Source: CAYXVB01 sp964467785
GTDB lineage: Bacteria > Bdellovibrionota > UBA1018
DNA length: 21,127 nt
NCBI GenBank assembly: GCA_964467785.1
Contig: CAYXVB010000053.1
Span: forward strand, 1 to 21,127
Direction: 5' to 3'
Below the pieces are notes generated by a model. It was given only the letters and a program-made list of their open reading frames with translations. It was not told where the DNA came from and made no database searches. Position numbers and translations under genes: made by a program. Shown in pieces: positions 1 through 8,175 of this stretch (its first letter is position 1; every line of letters begins with the position of its first letter).

Positions 1-771
1 TCGCGTGGCTCCCGTCAGAGGAAATTGCCCGGCTCCATTCGGGGAAATTGCGCACGAAGCTTCGGGAAAATGTTTTTTGATCCATCCCGGGTATGCCGGG
101 TTTTCGTCGCTCACCCAAGTCGCCTTGGGATCAATCACCGGGGAGAGCTTCTCGAAGAGACGGCTTGCCACTTCGGCCCGTTCGTCGTTTCTGGTTCCGT
201 ACTTTTTGAGTGAGATCGTGGCGAGCGGCCCGTTTGCTGGCATGGAGGCCACGCCAAAACCCACAATCATGCGGGTTTTCGGCTCAATAACAAACGGCAC
301 GCTCAGGGGTAGGCACTTCGAGCGCTCAAAAGTTTGCAGCTCATCGAATTGAAGTTCCGAAAACAATTCCCCTGAATCTCTTTGTGCCCGAAGCCTCTCG
401 GTTTGCTTGAGCTCGGCTTCCCGGGCGAGATGACGAAGCTTTCGCTGCACCGTCGTGCGACTGATCCCCAGCAGTCTTGCGATCCTTCGTTTGGTCACCA
501 CGGATCCTAGGAGTGCCCGGACCTTGGGATTCAGCGTCCGCTTCTTTTGATAAGCGCAAGGATGAGACGTGGCGTTTGAAAACGAGCGCCGACATCCCAT
601 GCACCAAAACCGGGCGATCCTTCGGCAATCGGATTTTCGCGCAAAGTAGCCCTTTCGGACTACGCGGGCGGAAGCAGGACTTTGCGGGTCCTCGGATGGA
701 GCGGCCGTTTTGGCTGGGCAGTCGGAATAGGGGCATTTCTTGACGAAACGACGTGAAAATTTCGAACTCAT
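1..771 (-). CDS. IS1-like DDE transposase, 5' part only (runs off left edge)
   Basis: The minus strand is open from an ATG at 771 to the window edge, 257 codons with no stop. The protein begins MSSKFSRRFVKKCPYSDC. Visible parts in order: a zinc-binding region with Cys13 and Cys18, then Cys57 and Cys60 (WCMGCRRSFS); a helix-turn-helix at about 92-112 (RRIARLLGISRTTVQRKL); and the start of a DDE/RNase H-like core with QFDELQTFE (Asp143) and WVSDENPAYPGW (Asp222). This order resembles IS1-type and related zinc-ribbon transposases, which cut and join the ends of insertion sequences. The third acidic residue and the C-terminus lie beyond the window. No terminal inverted repeat is apparent between the ATG and the next gene at 856, and the ribosome site is weak. 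The plus-strand reading frames here are shadows. Exact IS family is uncertain. Confidence 0.72.
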   Translation of the reverse strand, partial: MSSKFSRRFVKKCPYSDCPAKTAAPSEDPQSPASARVVRKGYFARKSDCRRIARFWCMGCRRSFSNATSHPCAYQKKRTLNPKVRALLGSVVTKRRIARLLGISRTTVQRKLRHLAREAELKQTERLRAQRDSGELFSELQFDELQTFERSKCLPLSVPFVIEPKTRMIVGFGVASMPANGPLATISLKKYGTRNDERAEVASRLFEKLSPVIDPKATWVSDENPAYPGWIKKHFPEASCAISPNGAGQFPLTGATR

Positions 772-855
772 GACTCAGGTATTGGGCAAATACCGAGCCG
801 CTCCGGGCACTTCGTCATTAAGTCTGGATCACTCTCCCCACGGTAGTGGGCCAGT

Positions 856-1608
856 TTAATTTTTGTGAGTGAAGAAGGGCTGGATTGTCCCGTCATCCGG
901 ATCGATTAGCCCGGGACGAGCGTTTTCCGCGCTGGCGGGTTTGCGTACTCGCGGCTCGTCTTTGATCGGCGCGGGGCCTTTGCCTTCATTCTTGACTAGT
1001 GCGGGATGCCCGTCAGGGTAGAGCTGCCGCGGCTCGGGATCCAGGCGATATGCGGTGAGGGGTGTGGCCAGTCCGTTATTGGAGATCACGATCTTGTCGT
1101 AATCCTGGGCGTCCGGATCCTTGTAGACTTTGAGTGGCTCCTTAAGCTCGATACCCAGAATCGCGCGGCGGATGAGCTGTTTGGAAGGATCGTTGTCAAA
1201 GCGATAGCCGATGACCATCACCGGTTTGTCCTCTTTTCGTTTGTCGATCTTGAGCGCCAGGCCTTTGAGGCTGCCGGCAGGATAGACATGGATTTCGAGA
1301 TTGCCTTCCCATTCGACGACGTCGACTTTCTTGCCCGAGAGCCCCTTACCGTCCAGCCGGTCATAGTCAGGGTCGGGATCGGAATTCTGCGCGTTTGAGG
1401 CTACGCCGCGCGAGCCGCTCTGATTGAGCCGTCCTTCGCGCATCAGTTGCCAGGCGTCCCCGCGATCGGAGGGGCCCGCAAAAGCGGACGTCGGAGCGGC
1501 GACAATAGTGGCGAGAAAAGTCGCGCCAAGAGCGGCGCCAAAAGCGACAAAGGATACGGTAGCGCCTACGGTGGCGGTCAGCACGGCGGAATTCGATTGG
1601 CGGGACAT
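856..1608 (-). CDS. Secreted protein of unknown function
   Basis: A 250-residue protein. The frame is open back to 1629, but the ATG at 1608 is preferred because GGAG lies 7 nt upstream of it. Residues 1 to about 45 form a long signal peptide with an alanine-rich hydrophobic stretch and a likely cleavage at AFA|GPS. The mature part is hydrophilic, with no cysteine pair or membrane segment. Its central region (about 85-190) looks like alternating beta strands (KKVDVVEWEGNLEIHVYPAG). The C-terminal 50 residues are rich in Pro, Lys and Asp and look disordered. I do not recognise the family; a periplasmic or exported beta-rich protein is the most that can be said. It follows the beta-helix lipoprotein gene on the same strand after 250 bp, so it is probably transcribed separately. 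Confidence 0.75.
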   Translation of the reverse strand: MSRQSNSAVLTATVGATVSFVAFGAALGATFLATIVAAPTSAFAGPSDRGDAWQLMREGRLNQSGSRGVASNAQNSDPDPDYDRLDGKGLSGKKVDVVEWEGNLEIHVYPAGSLKGLALKIDKRKEDKPVMVIGYRFDNDPSKQLIRRAILGIELKEPLKVYKDPDAQDYDKIVISNNGLATPLTAYRLDPEPRQLYPDGHPALVKNEGKGPAPIKDEPRVRKPASAENARPGLIDPDDGTIQPFFTHKN

Positions 1609-1745
1609 GCAAAATCTCCATGCGCGCATCGTGCGGCGTGGGATGCTCCCGCTTCGTGCGGAAGGCGGAGGATCAAACCGAACTCGTTCAGTGTATCAAG
1701 CGAATATGCTAACTGGAATGTGTCGGGTTGGACACAGAGGCAAGC

Positions 1746-1777
1746 CCGCAGGTTTAGAGTCCGGTGAGGTCCTGCGG
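1746..1777. repeat. 7-bp inverted repeat in the 1609-1858 intergenic region
   Basis: CCGCAGG (1746-1752) and CCTGCGG (1771-1777) are perfect complements separated by 18 nt. The repeat sits about 80 bp past the stop of the lipoprotein gene that reads leftward to 1859. No U-run follows the stem on either strand, so it is not a convincing intrinsic terminator. It could be a 3' mRNA structure or an operator. Nothing else is recognisable in the 250-bp gap apart from an A/T run at about 1793-1802. Confidence 0.4.
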
Positions 1778-1858
1778 AGTTGGACGTCCGTAAAAAAATT
1801 TCACTGAGACGGATCTGGATCGATAGCTGTGTCGAGCGCGACTTGCGCGGAGATGGAT

Positions 1859-4090
1859 TCAGTAGGAATAAAGCCTTACGTTTTGTATCGTCCCGCCCGT
1901 CCCGATCGCGCAGGACTTGAGCGTATAGTCTCCCTCCCCCTGGTAGAGGCCGAAATTCGGCGTATACAGGCAATTTTCGCCGGACTCGCATAGTCCGTTG
2001 CTGTTGCCCCCGGTTCCCAGAAGCTCAATCGCGTTGGCGAGATAAGTGCGAGGAGTGCTGGCGGCGTCCCTGAGATAAGCATTGCCATCCAGCCAGGCTG
2101 GGCAGGCGCCGCCTGAAACGAAAGCCGCATTCTGGGCGACACCGTTGCCCGTGGTGTTGCGGTAGCGTGTGTCCGAAGGCGAAAGGCGAAAGTCGAAGAT
2201 CTGGCAGGTTCCACTCGTGCAAGTCGTACCGGTGCTGGTGGCCCACATGCGCCATGGATTTTCGAAGTTGACCCAATCCACGATGGAGGCAAAGGCCTGC
2301 GCGCCATTGGAGTCCGAGGCGTTGGCCGTATCGTCGATGGTGATCGGTCCCAGGACGAGATGGTTCCCGTTCCCTGTGGTACGGGTAAAATTTGAAAGGG
2401 CACCTTGGATAGCGCACGAACTGTCGATGCCCGGGTTTGTGCCAGCTACGACCGTACAACTGGGCCCTACGTCCGTTAGCCAGTTCCCCGTGAATTTATT
2501 GTTGCTCGAATTGGCCAGAACAAAGTAGGGCACGGCGAATTGGCTGAAAGTCGTTCTGCTATTCCCTTGAATAATGGCCCCGCCGCTCCCTCGTACGTTA
2601 TGCAGCGTTGCGTCGTTGCCTAAAATATTGATTGCCGCGATGACCTGTGTGGCGGTGATGATGGCGTTGGCGTTGTTGGCGACGTTGAGGCTTTGAAGAA
2701 GCGATGACTGAATAATCGTGTCTCCCGCAAAAGATGGCGTCAAGTAAATCGAATCTCCGGCCACCGAAGTCGATACCAGTCGATCGATGATGTTGTTGGA
2801 TCCGTAAACCATGACTCCGAACTGATTGCGGCTCGCGTTGAGCTGGGAGAAAAAGGAGGAGGTGATCGGGGAGGAGTCGGAGCCGAATCCGCCGAAAAAT
2901 CCGGTAGCCTTTGCGCGTCGGATGACGCCATGGGCTGCGTTGAACCCCAGTACGTTGTAACCCGAGAAATAGGCGGTCCAGTCGTTTCGGTATTCCCCTT
3001 CGAACCAGAAAAACCGTGAGTCCCTGATGTTGAAGAGGCAGGATTGGTTATTGCTGGCGCCACAAACCGTCTGGCTGGCCTGATCGCTGAGGTGGAGAAT
3101 CGCCCCCGGGAACACTGCGATGCCGATCTTATAGCCTGACGCGCCCGCGGCGAATTGAAAGCCCTCCGTCACGGTTCTTGTCGATGACACGGTAAAGATT
3201 GTGCCAGAGCCACTGAGCGTGATCGGTGATCCGATAGTCGGGCTGTCGGGCAAAGGGGTCACCGGATTGCTCCACCAAACCATGCGTGGGCTGGACGCCA
3301 CCGGGATCCCGTTTTGCGAGATCAGCACCCGGTTTTCGCGCCAGCTCGAAGCATTGAGCAAATCTGCGAGGGCTTTCGAGCCTTTTAGTGCAGTGGAATA
3401 GAAAAATACATTTCCGGCGCCGCCGGTGGCGTCACATGCCCAATCGAACGCACCGAGCTCGTCGCTCGCGGTATAGCCGGAGCAGTCTGACGCCGCCGAG
3501 AAGGGGACAAACTTTTTTTCCCCACCATGGAGGCATGCGAAATAGCCAGCCTCGGTCCCGAGGCATGCATTGGTCGGGGTGGCGCTTTGCGCGTAGTCAT
3601 TCCAATTGGGCGCGACGCTGTAGCGCGCGGAGACGCTGACGGGCAGCACTGCTATCCAGCTGGTCCCGTGCGAGGTCGTAAGCACGGAGCCCGCGGAATC
3701 GAGCAGGCGCACGGTCGAATAATAGGATTTGCCTGGAGTGAGGGCGAGTCCGCTGCGGGACCAGGAGGTGCCTGTGACTTTGGTCCATTCCTGGATGTCG
3801 GTGCCTCCGACAGTGGATCCGAGAGCGATCTGGGTTTGGTCGTAATTTTGCGAATCGGAGGGCGCCGATATGGTCCAGCGGATGATGGGAGTGTCCGTGG
3901 TCGAAGGATAGATGAGGTTTTCCGCGACGGAGTCGATCGCGAGGGGCTGGATCGAGTCCAGGCGGTTAATCTTTACGCTGCACGATGAGGTCAGTGCCAG
4001 GGATACCCATGCCCCGAAAAAGAAAGCCACGGTTCTGGCGCTCCTGTGGCATGCGCCATCGGCGGAGGGTTCGGCACTCACGTACTGCAC
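1859..4090 (-). CDS. Large lipoprotein-like protein with right-handed beta-helix region
   Basis: 743 residues counted from GTG at 4090. A second GTG at 4030 (residue 21), with AGGAG 10 nt upstream, is an alternative start. The N-terminus has a hydrophobic stretch (VAFFFGAWVSLALTSSC) ending at Cys37, a loose lipobox, so the protein is probably a surface or outer-membrane lipoprotein. Residues about 66-150 resemble a fibronectin type III fold. Residues 175-220 are rich in Cys and aromatics. Residues about 300-540 contain short repeating strands with Asn/Ser turns (SNNIIDRLVSTSVAGDSIYL) typical of parallel beta-helix proteins. Near the C-terminus is GLCESGENCLYTPNFG, a pattern I associate from memory with large Bdellovibrio-type lipoproteins. 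It lies 64 bp after the barrel gene and may share its transcript. Substrate unknown; adhesion or polysaccharide binding is possible. Confidence 0.75.
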   Translation of the reverse strand: MQYVSAEPSADGACHRSARTVAFFFGAWVSLALTSSCSVKINRLDSIQPLAIDSVAENLIYPSTTDTPIIRWTISAPSDSQNYDQTQIALGSTVGGTDIQEWTKVTGTSWSRSGLALTPGKSYYSTVRLLDSAGSVLTTSHGTSWIAVLPVSVSARYSVAPNWNDYAQSATPTNACLGTEAGYFACLHGGEKKFVPFSAASDCSGYTASDELGAFDWACDATGGAGNVFFYSTALKGSKALADLLNASSWRENRVLISQNGIPVASSPRMVWWSNPVTPLPDSPTIGSPITLSGSGTIFTVSSTRTVTEGFQFAAGASGYKIGIAVFPGAILHLSDQASQTVCGASNNQSCLFNIRDSRFFWFEGEYRNDWTAYFSGYNVLGFNAAHGVIRRAKATGFFGGFGSDSSPITSSFFSQLNASRNQFGVMVYGSNNIIDRLVSTSVAGDSIYLTPSFAGDTIIQSSLLQSLNVANNANAIITATQVIAAINILGNDATLHNVRGSGGAIIQGNSRTTFSQFAVPYFVLANSSNNKFTGNWLTDVGPSCTVVAGTNPGIDSSCAIQGALSNFTRTTGNGNHLVLGPITIDDTANASDSNGAQAFASIVDWVNFENPWRMWATSTGTTCTSGTCQIFDFRLSPSDTRYRNTTGNGVAQNAAFVSGGACPAWLDGNAYLRDAASTPRTYLANAIELLGTGGNSNGLCESGENCLYTPNFGLYQGEGDYTLKSCAIGTGGTIQNVRLYSY

Positions 4091-4154
4091 ATGAGATCAG
4101 GATCGCAGTTTCGGTTTTTCTAAACAACTGGATCATCGCCGACACAGGGTCAAA

Positions 4155-5879
4155 TCATTTGCCGAAGCTGTAAATGACCGAGCCGAAGAAGTTGGTGGAG
4201 TCCATATTGATCGTATTGGACGCGCCCGCCTCGGTGTAAGTGACGCCGCGCCAGTCCCGATAGACCCCGATGCCGGCGGCCCAGCGCGACTTGATCCAGT
4301 AAAAGGCCTGTGCTCCGACGCTGACGTTGGTGGCGCCGAGCGGAGAGAGGCTGGCGCCCGAGAGGCCGCTCAGGCTGAGAGGGACGAACCAGGATACTTT
4401 AATGCCTAGGCTCAGACGGCTGCTGACGGGCTTGCGCAAGTCGAAACCGATCGCCGGGCCGAGCAGCGCAAAGGAGGTTTCGCTGAGTTGTAGGTTGACG
4501 TTGTCGTAATAGATCTTGCTGAGGCCGCGCCACTCAATGCCAAATTTAGGCGCGAAAACCCAGGTATTTAGGAGACCTGGTAGCGGCACCTGGCGCTTGG
4601 CCATGAGGTCGATGCCTTTGCGGAACGAGGTAAGCGGCGCGCAACTGCTGCAGGCGCTCAGCTGGAACGCGGTGAGATCCACGCCGCCGCCAAGGCCCCA
4701 TTTTGAGTTGAAATAGAACTCGCCGCTGGCGCGGCCGGTGGCCATGCTGGTGGGGACGCCGGCGGTGGTGGAGGTGTTGTTGAACTTATATGAGTACGGC
4801 GCCCACATTCCCGACAGCGCGACGTAGCCCGAAGTCTCGTCGAAGCCGCGAACGGTCTCGAGCTCGACTTCGGCGCGGGACTGCGGACCCATCGCCGAAC
4901 TTCTGGGAGTCTTTTCGACGCTCGCCAGCGCGCGGACCTTCCAGGTGAGCTTTCCGAGCTGGGAGACCGCGATGGCGATGCGATTGTCGATTGCCCGGAA
5001 GGCGCGAGGCGGCGTCGAGCCGCGGTTTTCAGGGTGGCTTTCTTGGATTTCGACTTGGTAAGCCAGGGCTCCAGGCACGGTGCTCCATTTGAACTCCACC
5101 AGGCGGTTCTCGGGCAAAGACTGCTTGCCTAATGGCGACTGCGGCTCGGGTGCCTTGAGCTTTTCCTGCTTGATCGCGAACTCCACGGGAGCGCTGAAGT
5201 CGCCTTTGAAATCATGGTTCGCAGCCGAGGCCGGCATGCGGCTGCCGGGCGCGGGTTTGTACCGATAAATCGGCCGTACCTGATAGGTGTAGCTGCCTTG
5301 CGTGAGTCCCGGGAGCTCCAGCGACGTCCGGTCGGCCGGGATCGTCTCCGTGCGCGCGGTGCCGGCGCGGCGATCGCGGATGGAGATTTCATAGCTCACC
5401 GGCTTGCGCAGAGCGGGGTTGCTGGTTTTGAGCTCGGGCGGCGCTGTCCATTCCAGGCGAATCTTGCCCTGGGGATCGTACAAGGTCAGTTCGCTTCGGC
5501 CGCCGGGAGCCTGCGCGACCGGCGAGGGCGGCGCGATGAACAGCGGTTTAGCTGAGTTCCATGCGCCGGGGCGCTTGAGTCGGTCGATGCCTCGGATCTG
5601 GTAAGTGTAAAGTCCGCTGGGCAGCTCTCCCTTCCAGTTCGGGGAGGAGAGGAGGTCTTTTTCCACGGTCTTGCCGTCGAGCTGGATCAGGATTTCATAT
5701 TTTTTGGCGCCGGGGATCGGCTTCCATTTCATCTTGAGTGCCTTGGACCAGCCGGGTATCGGCGCGAGCAAGGCCAGCGAGGAGACCCAAGCGAGCACAC
5801 ACGCGTGGTACAGCCTTTGGCGGCGCGCGCGGGCGTCGGGGGCGGAATCGAGATGAGGTGTGGCGTCAGCCTTCCTCAT
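4155..5879 (-). CDS. Fibronectin-repeat protein with C-terminal outer-membrane beta-barrel
   Basis: 574 residues. The ATG at 5879 overlaps the stop of the FecR-like gene (ATGA), which implies translational coupling. An N-terminal signal peptide spans about residues 20-45 (ACVLAWVSSLALLAPIPGWS). Three fibronectin-like domains follow, at roughly 46-115, 130-235 and 245-340. They carry repeats of the type GLYTYQIRGID and GSYTYQVRPI that match those of the upstream protein. Residues about 345-574 alternate polar and hydrophobic positions with many Gly and aromatics, and the protein ends in VIYSFGK, as expected for an 8-10 stranded outer-membrane barrel. A Cys pair (ACSSCAP) sits in one predicted loop. 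The likely role is an outer-membrane anchor or sensor with a periplasmic N-terminal arm. No known family name is assigned, and the barrel call rests on pattern only. Confidence 0.75.
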   Translation of the reverse strand: MRKADATPHLDSAPDARARRQRLYHACVLAWVSSLALLAPIPGWSKALKMKWKPIPGAKKYEILIQLDGKTVEKDLLSSPNWKGELPSGLYTYQIRGIDRLKRPGAWNSAKPLFIAPPSPVAQAPGGRSELTLYDPQGKIRLEWTAPPELKTSNPALRKPVSYEISIRDRRAGTARTETIPADRTSLELPGLTQGSYTYQVRPIYRYKPAPGSRMPASAANHDFKGDFSAPVEFAIKQEKLKAPEPQSPLGKQSLPENRLVEFKWSTVPGALAYQVEIQESHPENRGSTPPRAFRAIDNRIAIAVSQLGKLTWKVRALASVEKTPRSSAMGPQSRAEVELETVRGFDETSGYVALSGMWAPYSYKFNNTSTTAGVPTSMATGRASGEFYFNSKWGLGGGVDLTAFQLSACSSCAPLTSFRKGIDLMAKRQVPLPGLLNTWVFAPKFGIEWRGLSKIYYDNVNLQLSETSFALLGPAIGFDLRKPVSSRLSLGIKVSWFVPLSLSGLSGASLSPLGATNVSVGAQAFYWIKSRWAAGIGVYRDWRGVTYTEAGASNTINMDSTNFFGSVIYSFGK

Positions 5880-7963
5880 TCCACCTCCACGGAGATGTCC
5901 TCGGGCGCATCGAGGGTGGCGCCTTCGATGATCCTGAAGCTGCGGGGAACCATGGGTTCACCCGGGCGCTTCTTTTGGTCGAAGCTGCGAAGCGTCCACT
6001 GATAGTCGCCCGGGGGCAGGTCAGCTAGTTCGCGCTTGGTATCCCGTGTGGTGGAGTGATGGACCACTTTTCGGGTGATGGCGCCTTTCGAACCCGCGGG
6101 AGCGCGCGTCTTCTCCAAGCGATAGACCGTGAAATCGTATTGCGTCGCTTCGGGCACGGGTGACCAGCCAAAGGTGGCTTCGAAATCCTTTTCCCGGAGG
6201 TTGTACTCCCTTTGCGCGGCGGGCATCAGGGCTTGGGGCGGTGGCAGCGTGGGATGGAGGCCGTAGGTGAACAAGCGCGCCGCGCTGGTCTTGAGGAGGT
6301 TGCCTTCCTTGTCGCGCACGCGGACGCGCCAGTGGTAGGTACCTGGTTCAAGCTTGAGCGCCGTGCTCGTGAGCGTGGTTTCCCGAGTAGCCCGGGAGAG
6401 CAGCGGCGGCTGGAAGCTTGCCTCCTTGGAAAGTTCCATTTCATAAGTGCCGTCCGCGATCGCGGAATCCGGATCCCATTTGAAGGCGAACTCCGTCGGC
6501 TGCTCCCAATAAAGGATCTTATCGTCCGGGGGAGGCTGCAGGAGTCCGAGCGGTTTTCCGGAATAGAGTGTGAATGTCCGCCACGGGCTTTCACCCAGAG
6601 TCTCACCTTTGGTATTGATGGCGAGGACGCGCCATTGGTAGCTGCCCGGGGGCGGTGATTTCAACGACGCGGAATTGGAGGGTGTTCGGGCACTGGCGAG
6701 AGCCTTGCCTTGAGCGTCGCGGACTTGCCATTCATACTGAAGCGCGTCGGCCCCGCCCTCGGCCATCCAGGCTAGCCGCATTTGCGGCAAAGCTTCGTGG
6801 GTCGTCCGATCCTCGGGGAAAGACTGGCGGATCACGAATCGTTTGCCGATCTCGGATGTGAACGAGAGCACGGGACTGGTGACTTGCAGTGAGCCGAGAC
6901 GGCTGCTCAATCTCCAATAGTAATGGCCATAGGGAAGCTTGAGCTGAAGCTGGGTCGCGCCCGCGGCCAGTTTTTGCGAAACGGACATCGCCTTGAATTG
7001 CGGATCAGTGGCCACTTCGATGCGATGCTCGACGGAAGCGTTCGGGCGCTCGTCGCCGTGGTCCGAGCCGGAGTCCGGGACGAAGTTGTTGATCCAGCGG
7101 AACTGGACCGGGACCTGTTCGCCAAAGGTGACGATCTTCTGGTCGGCGGCGGGAAAAGTGGGTTTGAGGGCCGCGGCGGGCAGGAGACGGAAGCGCCCGG
7201 TGGTGGTCAGCGCCTGGCCGTTGCGAGTGATCCGCCAGAAGTAGGCGCCGGGAGCCAGCGGCACGGAAAGAGCGCGCTTGCTTTCGAAATTCCGGGCCTC
7301 GATCGCTTGTGTCGCGCCGACGCGGAAGGAGCGCTCCGTCGAAACCTCTAATTTGTAGTTGCCGGGCTCGAACTTGCCCGAGCGCTGCTCCCATTCGAAT
7401 TGGACGGGGGAGATGCCGTTTTGCGCGACCCAACGCTCGCTCAGGTTTTCGGGAGCGGTGAGACGGATCAGAAGTTTTTCGACCTTCTTTTTGCCTTCCT
7501 TGTCCACGGTGATCTGCGTGTCGTTGCCTTCCTTGTCCTTGAGCACGACGGTGCCCTGCTTGAAGTTCAGGGCGAGATTGGCGATGTCGTCGATCACGAT
7601 GAGGCTGTTTTCGCCGATCTCGAGCTTTGAGCCATCTTTGAACTGGATAGAGGCGGCGCTGCCCGCGCTGGTCTGAACGGAGTCCTTGCGGAAGAGTGGC
7701 TCCCGCTCCCGGACGTAAGTCCAGACAAAGCTGTTGCCCGGTTTGCGACGGACCTTGCGGTCACTGCGATCGACTTGCGCCAGCGGCGAGCCGAGGCCCC
7801 GGTTGCCCGCCCCTTGCAACTCGTCGTAAAGCATACGGCCGCTCACCGCCGCGCCGATCGAACAGAGAACAGCGGCCGCGAGAATGGCGATCCACTCCCC
7901 TCGGAGCAAGTGGAATTCCGTGGGCACCTGGCGTTTTGCTTGCTGGTCTGATGGCAAGTCCAT
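5876..7963 (-). CDS. FecR-domain inner-membrane protein with five fibronectin-like repeats
   Basis: 695 residues from ATG at 7963; no clear Shine-Dalgarno precedes it. Only about 23 residues precede one membrane segment (about 24-42, AILAAAVLCSIGAAVSG), so nearly all of the protein is periplasmic. Residues about 80-150 match the FecR core pattern (GSAASIQFKDGSKLEIGENS, then KQGTVVL). Five domains of about 100 residues follow, starting near 170, 261, 371, 469 and 568. Each carries a closing motif of the type PGxYxWR (PGAYFWRI, YGHYYWRL, PGSYQWRV, PGTYHWRV, PGDYQWTL). Classical FecR proteins carry an N-terminal cytoplasmic anti-sigma part, which is absent here, and no sigma factor or TonB receptor gene is nearby. 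The gene is first in a leftward operon with the barrel gene and is divergent from the adenylate cyclase. A link to envelope sensing is inferred. Confidence 0.82.
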   Translation of the reverse strand: MDLPSDQQAKRQVPTEFHLLRGEWIAILAAAVLCSIGAAVSGRMLYDELQGAGNRGLGSPLAQVDRSDRKVRRKPGNSFVWTYVREREPLFRKDSVQTSAGSAASIQFKDGSKLEIGENSLIVIDDIANLALNFKQGTVVLKDKEGNDTQITVDKEGKKKVEKLLIRLTAPENLSERWVAQNGISPVQFEWEQRSGKFEPGNYKLEVSTERSFRVGATQAIEARNFESKRALSVPLAPGAYFWRITRNGQALTTTGRFRLLPAAALKPTFPAADQKIVTFGEQVPVQFRWINNFVPDSGSDHGDERPNASVEHRIEVATDPQFKAMSVSQKLAAGATQLQLKLPYGHYYWRLSSRLGSLQVTSPVLSFTSEIGKRFVIRQSFPEDRTTHEALPQMRLAWMAEGGADALQYEWQVRDAQGKALASARTPSNSASLKSPPPGSYQWRVLAINTKGETLGESPWRTFTLYSGKPLGLLQPPPDDKILYWEQPTEFAFKWDPDSAIADGTYEMELSKEASFQPPLLSRATRETTLTSTALKLEPGTYHWRVRVRDKEGNLLKTSAARLFTYGLHPTLPPPQALMPAAQREYNLREKDFEATFGWSPVPEATQYDFTVYRLEKTRAPAGSKGAITRKVVHHSTTRDTKRELADLPPGDYQWTLRSFDQKKRPGEPMVPRSFRIIEGATLDAPEDISVEVE

Positions 7964-7995
7964 GACAAAAACGTTTCGGCTAATAAGGGGCGATT

Positions 7996-8024
7996 TTGAG
8001 AAGAAACATGCACATCTGCATAAG
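7996..8024 (+). promoter_or_regulatory. Candidate promoter of the adenylate cyclase gene
   Basis: TTGAGA (7996-8001) and CATAAG (8019-8024) are separated by 17 bp, a good sigma70-type layout (5/6 and 4/6 matches to the E. coli consensus). It would start transcription near 8031 and give a 5' leader of about 145 nt before the GTG at 8176. A dyad, ATGCA (8008-8012) and TGCAT (8017-8021) with a 4-nt spacer, overlaps the spacer and the -10 element and could be an operator. All of this is pattern-based. Confidence 0.4.
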
Positions 8025-8095
8025 ATGGCTTCTGGGTCTTAAGTCGTTCCGCTGGAAAGTTGACGTTTCGGGGGGGCTGTCGGTCGTTGGGTCCT

Positions 8096-8114
8096 CAGGC
8101 CGAAAGCGGGCCTG
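8096..8114 (+). promoter_or_regulatory. GC-rich hairpin in the adenylate cyclase 5' leader
   Basis: CAGGCC (8096-8101) and GGCCTG (8109-8114) form a perfect 6-bp stem around a 7-nt purine-rich loop. It lies inside the predicted leader, 61 nt before the GTG start. No U-run follows, so it is not an intrinsic terminator; an effect on translation or stability is possible but unproven. Confidence 0.3.
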
Positions 8115-8175
8115 TCGCATGGGCTTCAGCTTTCCTTTAGGGATTCCGAAAGGGTGGAACAGGGAGAACCTCCAG

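Noticed and set aside
837..850. CCCAC-GGTA-GTGGG hairpin after the 856 gene
   Set aside because: Only 5 bp. In the leftward direction no U-run follows, and the T-rich side faces rightward where no gene ends.
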